Below, piece by piece: positions 19,027 to 27,557 of a stretch of DNA of 64,000 nucleotides; position 1 is the first letter of the stretch, and each line of letters opens with the position of its first letter. The notes beneath the pieces are model-generated. The model saw only the letters and a program-made list of their open reading frames with translations, did not search any database and was not told the origin of the DNA. A program made the translations under genes and the position numbers. The stretch comes from Chitinophaga sedimenti (GTDB lineage Bacteria > Bacteroidota > Bacteroidia > Chitinophagales > Chitinophagaceae): NCBI RefSeq assembly GCF_023156195.1, contig NZ_JAKUKA010000001.1:868001-932000 (forward strand). Reading direction: 5' to 3'.

Positions 19027-20357
19027 ATGGCGGAAACTCAGATCGGCCTAAAGAAAGCCATACGTCCTATGCATTTGTGGGCCATTGCCGTTGGCCTTGT
19101 CATATCCGGCGAATACTTTGGCTGGAACTATGGCTGGGGAGTCGCCGGCACCGTGGGGTTCCTTATCGCCACGCTCATCATCACCCTGCTGTACGTCACT
19201 TTCATCTTTAGTTTTACAGAATTAACAACCGCGGTGCCACATGCCGGTGGTCCGTTCGCTTATTCCTATAAAGCGCTTGGTCCTTTGGGCGGAGCAATTG
19301 CAGGATACGCCACCCTGGTCGAATTTGTGCTGGCAACACCCGCTATTGCACTGGCGTTGGGTAATTACATGCATTTCCTGTATCCGGCGTTGCCGGTGAT
19401 GTGGACAGGTATTGGGTTTTACGTGGCGTTGACCCTGTTGAACCTCGCCGGCATTAAGGAATCGGCCACCTTCGCATTGGTGATCACGTTGCTGGCAGTA
19501 GCGGAATTGCTGATTTATATGGGTATCGTGGCGCCGTCTTTCAAGATGGGTAATTTCCTTCAACATCCAATGCCATTTGGCTGGAAAGGTGTTTTCGCTG
19601 CGTTGCCATTTGCCATGTGGCTGTACGTTTGTATCGAGGGAGTAGCCATGGTGGCCGAGGAAGTAAAGGATCCGGCGCGCAATATTCCCAGGGGTATATT
19701 TCGGGCATTCTCACCCTGATGCTGCTGGCGATCGGGGTGATGGTATTAACGGGCGGTATTACGGACTGGCGGTTGCTGGCGAATATCGATTATCCGTTAC
19801 CCGAATCGGTGGGGTTGGTGTTGGGTAAGGACAGCGGGGCGACGAAATTCTTTGCGGGGATTGGGTTATTCGGACTTATCGCATCGCTGAACGGCATTAT
19901 ATTAGGATATTCAAGGCAGCTGTACGCCCTTGCCCGCGCGGATTATTTGCCTAAAGGACTCGCCAGCGTAAGCCGTAAACGCCAAACACCGGCGCCTGCA
20001 TTGTTGTTAGGTGCTGTGGTGGGTATCGTCGCGTTATTTTTCGGCCGCACCGACCAGCTGGTGATACTTTCTGTACTGGGTGCTGTGGTGATGTACATCC
20101 TTAGTATGATCAGCCTGTTCGTACTGCGAAAACGGGAGCCAGGATTGCTGCGGCCATATAAAGTGCCATGGTATCCATGGTTTCCGGGCATTGCTTTAGT
20201 ACTGTCTATAGTCGCCTTGTTTGCGATCGTATTTTATAATCCCTGGCTGGGCCTCATATTTATCGGCGGATTAGTGGTCGTATTGATTGTTTTTCTGCTT
20301 TCCCGCAAGCATCTTCGCGAAAGCGCAGACCAGGTGTTAGATATAAACAGGGCTTAG
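19027..20357 (+). CDS. APC-family permease, probable ethanolamine transporter (one frame break)
   Basis: About 443 residues with some 12 membrane segments, of the amino acid-polyamine-organocation superfamily. The N-terminal half has the G-x-x-x-G-x-G type consensus (V-G-L-V-I-S-G-E-Y-F-G-W-N-Y-G-W) and H-A-G-G-P-F-A-Y. The GEYFGWN stretch is typical of ethanolamine permeases (eat/eutP type) rather than general amino acid carriers. The frame breaks at 19691-19694 (GGGG should be GGGGG). ATG at 19027 is preferred over the upstream TTG. eutB follows 56 bases later, which supports ethanolamine as substrate. Confidence 0.87.
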
Positions 20358-20413
20358 CTTTTGATTTTCTTCCCAGCCGCAGTGGTGTCACTCACTTCAA
20401 CGGCAACACGCTA

Positions 20414-21783
20414 ATGAATATGGCTTATCAAACTACCATACGACAACACCGCTACCAGTTCGGCGATCTCAAAACGCTGCTCGCCAAAGCCTCGCCGCAC
20501 CGCTCCGGCGATGTGTTGTCCGGCCTGGCCGCCGCGTCCGCAGAAGAAAGGGTAGCTGCGCAAATAGTCCTCGCGGATGTGCCACTCCGCCACTTCCTGC
20601 AACAAACGATCATCCCGTACGAAACGGATGAAGTTACCCGCCTCATAATTGATACGCACGATGCCGCTGCCTTCGCGCCTATCGCACACTTCACTGTCGG
20701 AGAGCTGCGCGACTGGCTGCTGGGCAACGATGCGGACACACTTACCCTGCAAAAACTCGCACCTGGCTTCACCCCGGAAATGATCGCGGCAGTGTCCAAA
20801 TTAATGCGTAACCAGGATCTCATCGCCGTTGCTAAAAAATGTGAAGTAGTAACCCGCTTTCGCAATACGCTCGGGCTGAAAGGCCGCCTGGCGGTTCGCT
20901 TGCAACCCAACCACGCCACCGATGATCCGCGGGGCATTGCGGCGAGCATCATCGATGGGTTATTATATGGTGCCGGCGATGCGGTCATCGGCATCAATCC
21001 GGCAACTGATAGCCCTGCTGCCACCATCACTTTGCTGAACATGCTCGCGGAACTGATAGAACGTTTTGATATTCCTACGCAATCCTGCGTACTCTGTCAT
21101 GTCACCACCGCCATGCAGGTGATGCGGCAGGCCCCGGTAGACCTGGTTTTCCAGTCGATTGGCGGCACTGAAAAAACGAACAGCAGCTTCGGTGTTAACC
21201 TGGCTGTGTTGCAGGAGGCACATGAGGCGGCGTTGTCGCTCAGGCGCGGACAAAATGTAATGTACTTTGAAACCGGCCAGGGAAGCGCACTCTCAGCCAA
21301 CGCGAACGAAGGCGTGGATCAGCAAACCTGTGAAACCCGCGCATACGCGGTCGCCCGTAAGTTCAATCCATTACTGGTGAATACCGTTGTAGGCTTCATT
21401 GGCCCCGAGTACCTGTTCGATGGCCGGCAGATCATCCGCGCCGCCCTCGAAGATCATTGCTGCGGAAAGCTGCTGGGCTTACCGATGGGGTAGACGTTTG
21501 TTACACTAACCACGCCGAAGCCGACCAGGATGATATGGACAACCTGCTTACTCTACTGGGCGTGGCAGGTTGCAATTACATTATGGGCGTGCCCGGGGCA
21601 GATGATATTATGCTGAACTACCAGTCTACTTCCTTTCACGACGCGCTGTACCTCCGGAACGTACTGGGATTGCGGCCTGCACCCGAGTTTGAGATATGGT
21701 TGCAGCAACAGGGTGTCATCAATGACCAGGGAGAATTGCTGCCGGTGCAACAGGAACACAAACTTCTACAACCGTGGACATGA
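20414..21783 (+). CDS. eutB: Ethanolamine ammonia-lyase large subunit (one frame break)
   Basis: Large, catalytic subunit of adenosylcobalamin-dependent ethanolamine ammonia-lyase, which converts ethanolamine to acetaldehyde and ammonia. After repair it has 456 residues, the usual length. Conserved blocks include L-A-A-A-S-A-E-E-R-V-A-A, Q-P-N-H-A-T-D-D-P-R-G-I-A, G-D-A-V-I-G-I-N-P, F-E-T-G-Q-G-S-A-L-S-A and the C-terminal G-V-D-V-C-Y-T-N-H-A-E-A-D-Q. The frame breaks at 21487-21490 (GGGG should be GGGGG). The stop overlaps the eutC start as ATGA. Confidence 0.95.
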
Positions 21784-22547
21784 ATGAGCTATCTAAATAC
21801 CACTCGCCCGTACAGGCAGATCCCTGGGAAGCGCTGAAAGCCTTTACCAGTGCCAGGATTGCGCTGGGGCGAACAGGTCACGCCGTACCCCTGAAGGAAG
21901 TACTGAACTTCCGCCTGGCCCATGCCAACGCCCGCGATGCCGTTTACTCCGGCATGGATGTCGATTTGCTGACGAATACGTTGCGACGTTTCGGGCGGGT
22001 GAACCTGTTACACAGCCAGGCCCGCGACCGTTTTGAATACCTGCAACGCCCGGACAAAGGCCGGCGGCTCGATAAACATGCGCTCGAAGCCCTGTCGGGC
22101 GGCAGCTTAGATAAGGATGTGTGCTTTGTGATTACCGATGGATTGTCGGCCACGGCGGTGAATGATCAGGCCATTCCCATGATGACGTATTTGATCCCGC
22201 TGCTGGTCGCTGCGGGCTTTTCTATAGGCGATATCAACCTGGTACAGCAGGGCAGGGTCGCGGTGGGCGACGAAGTGGGGGCATTGCAACGGGCAAAAGC
22301 GGTAGTGGTGTTGGTTGGCGAGCGGCCCGGGTTGAGTTCGGCGGATAGTATGGGAATGTATCTTACGTTTGGCCCAACACCGGGGCTTACAGATGATAGC
22401 CGCAATTGTATATCCAATATCCGTCCCGGCGGGCTTGTACCGGAAAAGGCAGCGCAGAAAACGGTTTATCTGCTGAAAGAGGCCTTCCGTCTGCAATTAT
22501 CGGGCGTGCAATTAAAAGACGATCACGACTCACTGATGCTTTCCTAA
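21780..22547 (+). CDS. eutC: Ethanolamine ammonia-lyase small subunit
   Basis: Small, cobalamin-binding subunit of ethanolamine ammonia-lyase, 255 residues from the ATG at 21780, whose first base precedes the eutB stop TGA (4-base overlap, translational coupling). Motifs: T-x-A-R-I-A-L-G-R-T-G, F-R-L-A-H-A-x-A-R-D-A, D-R-F-E-Y-L-Q-R-P-D-K-G-R-R-L, and V-G-E-R-P-G-L-S-S-A-D-S-M-G. The 3' end overlaps the convergent DinB gene by 18 bases. No shell protein, eutA reactivase or aldehyde dehydrogenase gene is nearby, so the enzyme probably works free in the cytoplasm. Confidence 0.95.
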   Translation: MNELSKYHSPVQADPWEALKAFTSARIALGRTGHAVPLKEVLNFRLAHANARDAVYSGMDVDLLTNTLRRFGRVNLLHSQARDRFEYLQRPDKGRRLDKHALEALSGGSLDKDVCFVITDGLSATAVNDQAIPMMTYLIPLLVAAGFSIGDINLVQQGRVAVGDEVGALQRAKAVVVLVGERPGLSSADSMGMYLTFGPTPGLTDDSRNCISNIRPGGLVPEKAAQKTVYLLKEAFRLQLSGVQLKDDHDSLMLS

Positions 22548-23066
22548 CAGCACAAAAAACAGGTAGTCTGTCATCGGCGCATCATGCAACCCCACCTGGT
22601 GCCCCATCGACGTAAGCTGTCCGCGATGATACATACTATGAAGCAACGTGTGCAGCAACAACTGGGCTCTTGGCCGCGCCGGCGTCATACCATATGATTC
22701 TGAAATATGGCAATGCGCTGCCAGCGTATCATCATCGACCGACTGCACATATTCGTTCAATACCTCGGCCTGCTCTAATACCCCGTCATATAGTTCTTCC
22801 AACGAACCGTCAAATGTTTGCTGGATATTCACACATTCCCGCCCCGCTACCATCCACGAAAACCAGTGTGCCTCCGTAGCCCAGATGTGGAGCAGCGTAT
22901 TGCGGAGGCTGTAGAAGCTGGAATTGACGTGCGCCTCCACGATAGAGGCCGGTTTGCCTTTTAACCAAACGATCAGGCGTTTCGTAGCCCATTCATTAAA
23001 AGCGGCATAGTCGCGCAACATAGCGCCCATGCTCGTTTCGGGGAGGATTTGTAACGTTTGCAGCAT
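22530..23066 (-). CDS. DinB family protein
   Basis: DinB-like four-helix protein of about 178 residues; start taken at the ATG at 23066 (an in-frame ATG exists at 23087). Three metal-ligand histidines of the fold are plausible: one in N-T-L-L-H-I-W near residue 61, and the pair in H-S-M-Y-H-R-G-Q-L near the C-terminus. Members of this fold in Bacteroidota are metal-dependent, mostly uncharacterised, and include bacillithiol-type transferases; the exact reaction cannot be assigned. It is divergent from the radical SAM gene, with the inverted repeat at 23129-23157 in the shared interval. Confidence 0.85.
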   Translation of the reverse strand: MLQTLQILPETSMGAMLRDYAAFNEWATKRLIVWLKGKPASIVEAHVNSSFYSLRNTLLHIWATEAHWFSWMVAGRECVNIQQTFDGSLEELYDGVLEQAEVLNEYVQSVDDDTLAAHCHISESYGMTPARPRAQLLLHTLLHSMYHRGQLTSMGHQVGLHDAPMTDYLFFVLLGKHQ

Positions 23067-23128
23067 AATATATGATTTATACGACAAAGAAAAATGTAGC
23101 AGGTGACAGCAGTATGTTAGGAGAAAAA

Positions 23129-23157
23129 TTTTAGCAAAAGGAATTGTTTTGCTAAAA
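23129..23157. promoter_or_regulatory. Perfect inverted repeat, probable operator of the radical SAM gene
   Basis: TTTTAGCAAAA (23129-23139), 7 bases, TTTTGCTAAAA (23147-23157), a perfect 11-bp inverted repeat ending 19 bases before the ATG at 23177. A TAATTTAG at 23165-23172 resembles the -7 promoter element, which would place transcription start at or next to the ATG. A related TTAGCA...TGCTAA repeat precedes the DUF763 gene at 50071. Operator function is inferred. Confidence 0.6.
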
Positions 23158-23176
23158 AAATTAGTAATTTAGTAGT

Positions 23177-24429
23177 ATGTCGGATGCAATTAGTGAGAAA
23201 CTGAAAATACTTGCCGACGCCGCCAAATACGATGTGTCGTGTTCGTCCAGCGGCAGCAAGCGCAAGAATGACAATAAGGGTTTGGGAGATGCTTATGGCA
23301 GTGGCATTTGCCATACGTACACAGAAGACGGTCGCTGTGTATCCCTGTTGAAGATCCTGTTAACCAATTTCTGTATTTATGATTGTGCCTATTGTGTAAC
23401 CCGCAGGAGCAACGATATTAAACGTGTGGCGTTCACCGTGCAGGAGGTGGTAGACCTGACCATCAACTTCTACCGCCGCAATTATATTGAAGGGTTGTTC
23501 CTCAGCTCTGGAATTTTCAAGAATGCGGATTATACAATGGAGCGACTGGTGCGTGTTGCAAAAAAGCTGCGCACAGAGCACAAGTTTAATGGTTACATCC
23601 ATCTAAAGTCAATTCCCGGCGCCAGCGACGAGTTAATGCAGGAAGCGGGACTATATGCAGACAGGCTGAGCGTAAATATTGAAATTCCTACTGAGCAGGG
23701 CTTGAAATTATTGGCGCCGGAGAAAGACCGCAAGGATATGATCGGCCCGATGAATTACCTCAAAGGCGCGATCGTAAAAGCAGAGGACGAACGTAAAACT
23801 TTGCGGCATGCGCCATTGTTTGCCCCGGCGGGACAAAGCACCCAGATGATCATCGGGGCTACGGGGAATCGGACAAAGACATTATGTACACCGCGCATCA
23901 GTTCTATAAGGGTTTTAGCCTGAAGCGCGTGTATTACTCGGGGTACGTACCGGTGAGTGCGGACAGTCGCCTGCCCGATATGCAAAGCCGGGTGCCGCTG
24001 GTGCGGGAGAACCGGTTGTACCAGGCGGACTGGCTCATGCGGTTTTACGGTTTCGATGTGCGGGAGTTATTGAACGACGAGCATCCGCAATTGGAAACCG
24101 AAATTGATCCCAAGCTTAGCTGGGCGTTGCGAAATTTGCAGGTGTTTCCGATAGATATCAATAAAGACGATCTGCAGTTAATCTTACGCGTGCCGGGGAT
24201 TGGGGTGCAATCGGCCCAAAAGATTGTGAAGGCGCGGGGCTTTGGTCGGCTGGGATGGGAGCAGTTGAAGAAGATCGGTGTCGCTGTGAACAGGGCGCGT
24301 TACTTCATTTCCTGTGCGGGCGAGCAGCATCACCGCGACAGACCGCAGGAGCAGATCCGGCAATTTATATTGAATGAATCCAAAAGCAAGTACCAGCGTG
24401 GGGCGGTGCAACAGGGGAGTTTATTTTGA
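23177..24429 (+). CDS. Radical SAM putative DNA modification/repair protein with helix-hairpin-helix (one frame break)
   Basis: Matches the family described as putative DNA modification/repair radical SAM protein (TIGR03916 type). Cys66, Cys70 and Cys73 form the Cx3Cx2C site for the 4Fe-4S cluster. A helix-hairpin-helix lies near the C-terminus (V-P-G-I-G-V-Q-S-A-Q-K-I-V). The frame breaks at 23863-23866 (GGGG should be GGGGG); repaired length is 417 residues, normal for the family. The last residues are Q-Q-G-S-L-F, fitting the loose Q-x-x-L-F sliding-clamp-binding pattern. The stop shares one base with the next gene, its usual partner. The reaction is unknown. Confidence 0.9.
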
Positions 24430-25187
24430 TGGAAATAGTGATGGTATACGATGGCAGCTGGCCAGGACTGCTGACCGTTGTGTTCGAAGTATATGAACGA
24501 CGTGCGCAGGTGGCGGGCATCCGTGCGCAGGATCATGCCGCTCAACGCGATGCATTTGCCAGTGAGGTAGATGTTCCGACGGACGCCGCTAAAGCGGCCC
24601 GTGTATGGAAAGGGTTGCAGGGGAAAGTGCCGGCTGATGCATGCCGGCAATTATACTGCTGTTATTTATCAGGGACGCCCGGTATCGAAATGGTGATCCT
24701 GGCATGTGTACGATTCTATTTCTCCGGGGTAAAAGATCCGCACCGGGCTTACGGACAGGCCGAAGTGCTGCGCGTAACGCAGGTGGCAAAGTCGGTAGAC
24801 CGGGAACGGCATCGGATGAAGGCGTTTGTGCGGTTTCAACGAACAGGAGATGAGTTGTATTACGCCATGGTGGAGCCGGATTTCAACGTGCTGCCATTGA
24901 TTGCTGACCATTTTCAACATCGCTATGCCGACCAGCGGTGGCTGATTTACGATATGAAGCGCGGGTACGGTATTTACTATGACCTGGAAACGGTGACGGA
25001 AGTAACGATAGACTTGCAGGAGTCGTCGGATACGGGTGGTATCTTTCACGAAGGCGAACAGTTATACCGGGACTTGTGGAAGGAATACTTCAAACATGTG
25101 AATATCGGCGCAAGAAAGAATATGAAGTTACATCTGCGGCATGTGCCGAAGCGTTACTGGCGCAGGCTGACGGAGAAGTGGCTGTAG
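24429..25187 (+). CDS. TIGR03915-type DNA metabolism protein (DUF4130)
   Basis: 252-residue partner of the radical SAM protein; start ATG at 24429 overlaps the upstream stop by one base (TGATG). Family marks include the opening Y-D-G-S-W-P-G-L-L-T-V-V-F-E, then A-Y-G-Q-A-E-V-L-R-V, H-R-M-K-A-F-V-R-F and P-D-F-N-V-L-P-L-I-A-D-H-F. In other bacteria this domain is paired with the radical SAM protein or fused to a uracil-DNA-glycosylase-like domain, implying a role in DNA base repair or modification. No glycosylase domain is present here and no biochemical role is proven. Confidence 0.88.
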   Translation: MEIVMVYDGSWPGLLTVVFEVYERRAQVAGIRAQDHAAQRDAFASEVDVPTDAAKAARVWKGLQGKVPADACRQLYCCYLSGTPGIEMVILACVRFYFSGVKDPHRAYGQAEVLRVTQVAKSVDRERHRMKAFVRFQRTGDELYYAMVEPDFNVLPLIADHFQHRYADQRWLIYDMKRGYGIYYDLETVTEVTIDLQESSDTGGIFHEGEQLYRDLWKEYFKHVNIGARKNMKLHLRHVPKRYWRRLTEKWL

Positions 25188-25188
25188 A

Positions 25189-25649
25189 TTATTTTTGTGG
25201 CATGATGCACAAAATGGGAATAGCTGTATAACAATGAACGGCATGGCCACCCTGTTTGGCAGGAATCCATAGTGGCATTTTCGCTATCATTTGCAGCAGG
25301 GCTTTGTCCATGGCGTTCGATGTATCTGGCGTCCGTCCATCAATAGTGATAGATTGCCTGCGAATGTTACCATCGCTCTGGACAATAAATTTAAGCCGCG
25401 CGGAGTAGCGGGTGTCCATATCCGGAAGAAGCAGGTTTTTCCAGATGAACTTGTTTAACGCTTCTTCTCCGCCGGGGAAAGAGGGCATCCTCTCCGTGAA
25501 TGTGAATGTTAACGTGGTGTCCTTGTTTGATGTCTTTGGCTTCCTCTCCTTGGAAGTGGTATCTTTCTTTGAAGCCTTGGGATTTTGGCTGTAGGCAGAT
25601 AAGGCGGTAAAGAAAAAGGAAGTAGCAGCAGATATCGGGTCAGGCGCAT
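25189..25649 (-). CDS. TonB C-terminal-like periplasmic protein (one frame break)
   Basis: 153-residue protein after repair. The N-terminus M-R-L-T-R-Y-L-L-L-L-P-F-F-F-T-A-L-S-A-Y-S-Q is a signal peptide that becomes visible only if A5 at 25613-25617 (plus strand) is A6. A Lys/Thr-rich linker follows, then a TonB/TolA C-terminal-like domain (M-P-S-F-P-G-G-E-E-A-L-N-K-F-I, then L-K-F-I-V-Q-S-D-G-N-I). It lacks the N-terminal membrane anchor and Pro-rich span of a true TonB, so it may be a secreted domain relative rather than an energy transducer. Convergent with the TIGR03915 gene, 1 base apart. Confidence 0.75.
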
Positions 25650-25781
25650 GTTTTTTATTATTACAGCTAAGATATTATAGCTGCAATTTTCCATAAAATC
25701 GGCGCTATTTCAAAAACTTGCTCTAAATTTCGCAGGATTATAGGTGGGCGGTCTGTCTGCTGCACCTTTGGCGATGTAAAA

Positions 25782-25787
25782 AAGGAG
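25782..25787 (+). promoter_or_regulatory. Strong Shine-Dalgarno sequence before the HipA-like gene
   Basis: AAGGAG, 7 bases before the ATG at 25795. Most genes in this window have no purine-rich ribosome site, as is normal for Bacteroidota, so this one stands out and fixes the start. Confidence 0.6.
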
Positions 25788-25794
25788 AGGAATT

Positions 25795-26592
25795 ATGACC
25801 AAACAAATACCCGCGCTCCGCAGCGTAAACGTTGTGCGTTATGTAACGCCGCTGCGCGAAGGAGGATCGCTTCCTGCCATCGTGGAAGCAGACGACGGTT
25901 TCTTATATGTATTGAAGTTCAGTGGGGCAGGACAGGGGGTTAAAGCGCTTATTGCAGATTTAATCGGTGGGGAGCTGGCCCGCGCATTGGGCTTTAAAGT
26001 GCCCGAAATTGTGTTCGCGCACCTGGATAGTTCTTTTGGCCGCACCGAACCGGATGAAGAGATTCAAGACCTCCTGCGTGCCAGCGAAGGTCTGAACCTG
26101 GCATTGCACTACCTGTCTGGCGCAATCACCTTCGATCCTGCGGTAACAAAGCTGGACGAACGCCTGTCGTCGCAGATCGTGTGGCTCGATTGCCTGCTCA
26201 CCAATGTAGACAGGACCCCGCGCAACACCAATATGCTAAGCTGGAACCGGGAATTGTGGCTGATCGATCATGGCGCCTCGCTATACTTTCATCACTCCTG
26301 GGACAATTGGGAGGAACAGGCGCGTAGACCGTTCGTGCAGGTAAAAGACCATGTGCTGTTTGCCCGGGCATCGCAGCTGCCACAGGTAGATGCGGAGTTC
26401 AAAGCGATCCTTACACCGGAACTGGTGCGGCAGGTGGTGGCGCTCGTGCCGGAGGAATGGCTGACCGGCAATGGCATCGAAGCCTCTCCGGAGGAAAGGC
26501 GCGAAGTATACACGCAGTTCCTGCTCACCCGAATCAATTCTTCCGAAATATTTCTAAACGAAGCACAAAATGCAAGAAAAACACTTATTTGA
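25795..26592 (+). CDS. HipA-like protein kinase
   Basis: 265-residue HipA family kinase, shorter than classical HipA (about 440) and lacking its N-terminal subdomain. Kinase elements are visible: Lys41 in Y-V-L-K-F as the ATP lysine, Asp139 in the catalytic loop N-V-D-R-T-P-R-N-T-N (residues 137-146), and Asp158 in L-W-L-I-D-H-G, the metal-binding position. The likely reaction is ATP-dependent phosphorylation of an unknown protein. No HipB-like repressor is adjacent; the DUF3037 gene overlaps its 3' end by 23 bases. This pair recurs in many bacteria, so the two probably act together, possibly as a toxin-antitoxin-like unit. Confidence 0.85.
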   Translation: MTKQIPALRSVNVVRYVTPLREGGSLPAIVEADDGFLYVLKFSGAGQGVKALIADLIGGELARALGFKVPEIVFAHLDSSFGRTEPDEEIQDLLRASEGLNLALHYLSGAITFDPAVTKLDERLSSQIVWLDCLLTNVDRTPRNTNMLSWNRELWLIDHGASLYFHHSWDNWEEQARRPFVQVKDHVLFARASQLPQVDAEFKAILTPELVRQVVALVPEEWLTGNGIEASPEERREVYTQFLLTRINSSEIFLNEAQNARKTLI

Positions 26593-26953
26593 GTACGCCG
26601 TTCTTCGCGTTGTACCAAGAGTGGAACGTGAAGAATTTATCAATGTCGGGATTATCCTTTACTGCAAGAAACAGAAATACCTGAAGGCGAAGTTCTTCCT
26701 GAACGATGCAAAACTGAAAGCGTTTTGCCCTGACACAGATTGCATAGAGCTCAAAGAATACCTGTCCGTCATAGAAAACATTTGCCTCGGAGATCCTGCC
26801 GGCGGCCCCATCGCCCGCCTTGATATGCCTACCCGCTTCCGCTGGCTGACAGCGACGCGGAGTACTGTGGTGCAATCGTCTAAAGTGCATCCGGGATTAA
26901 CGGATGACCTCGACGGGACGTTGGAGCGGCTGCACGCGCAATTGGTACTATAA
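26570..26953 (+). CDS. DUF3037 protein, partner of the HipA-like kinase
   Basis: 127-residue protein opening F-E-Y-A-V-L-R-V-V-P-R-V-E-R-E-E-F-I-N-V-G, the DUF3037 signature; the second half has R-F-R-W-L-T-A-T-R-S-T-V-V-Q. No signal peptide, membrane helix or DNA-binding motif is seen. It starts inside the kinase gene, implying coupled translation and likely complex formation or substrate relationship. Function unknown; antidote or target of the kinase are both possible. Confidence 0.85.
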   Translation: MQEKHLFEYAVLRVVPRVEREEFINVGIILYCKKQKYLKAKFFLNDAKLKAFCPDTDCIELKEYLSVIENICLGDPAGGPIARLDMPTRFRWLTATRSTVVQSSKVHPGLTDDLDGTLERLHAQLVL

Positions 26954-26989
26954 AAACAATGCCTCAGGTCTGGTAACGACCTGAGGCAT
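26951..26989 (-). terminator. Terminator of tRNA-Lys (also downstream of DUF3037)
   Basis: Perfect 12-bp stem ATGCCTCAGGTC (26959-26970) / GACCTGAGGCAT (26978-26989). On the minus strand it is followed by TGTTTTTA, suiting termination of the tRNA. On the plus strand the T-tract is weak. Confidence 0.75.
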
Positions 26990-26994
26990 CTATG

Positions 26995-27067
<73 letters not shown>

Positions 27068-27219
27068 TTAAGTAATATTTAAAATAGTGCAATTTCTGCT
27101 GAATTCCAAAAATGGAGTGGTGGTTACTCACACGCCACTATGTTAAATTATCCTGCCCCGTTCCCTCTTTTCTCTCAATAATCGTATTTTCGGTGAATAC
27201 ACTACTTAAACACCCGGTC

Positions 27220-27557
27220 ATGCGAAAAGAGAAAAATTTTAAATTGAAAGCGGAGGAGATCGTTGACCTGATCCCCCAATGGGCGGCTGTATCGCAACCG
27301 ACAAGGTTACAGTAGAAGGGGAGCCCGTCGTGGTCATGTACCGGGGCGAACCAATCAACGATATCGATAGCGGCTGGCAATTCTACTCCGGCACAGAAAC
27401 CCAGGAGTACCTCGATGACGCCGCTAATTCTTCTATATACGATGTAAATACGATTGCCAATTACGATCCGGCCATTATTCCTTATCTCAAATTCCCGGTA
27501 GGGACTGAGTTGGAACGCGTTCCGGGGACCGATAAATTCGACATTGTCAGCGGCTGA
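27220..27557 (+). CDS. DUF2185 (immunity-protein-like) protein (one frame break)
   Basis: About 112 residues. The second half starts M-G-G-C-I-A-T-D-K-V-T-V-E-G and continues V-M-Y-R-G-E-P, D-S-G-W-Q-F-Y-S-G, E-Y-L-D-D, the DUF2185 pattern. The N-terminal 20 residues from ATG 27220 join it when C5 at 27273-27277 is read as C6. DUF2185 proteins occur as stand-alone cytosolic proteins and as immunity-like proteins of polymorphic toxin systems. No toxin gene is seen here, so that role is not supported. The stop overlaps the AraC start by one base. Confidence 0.82.

Noticed and set aside
21487..21490. Programmed ribosomal frameshifting at homopolymers such as this one in eutB
   Set aside because: The same type of break hits some 27 unrelated genes, without slippery heptamers or downstream structures. 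A sequencing cause is far simpler.
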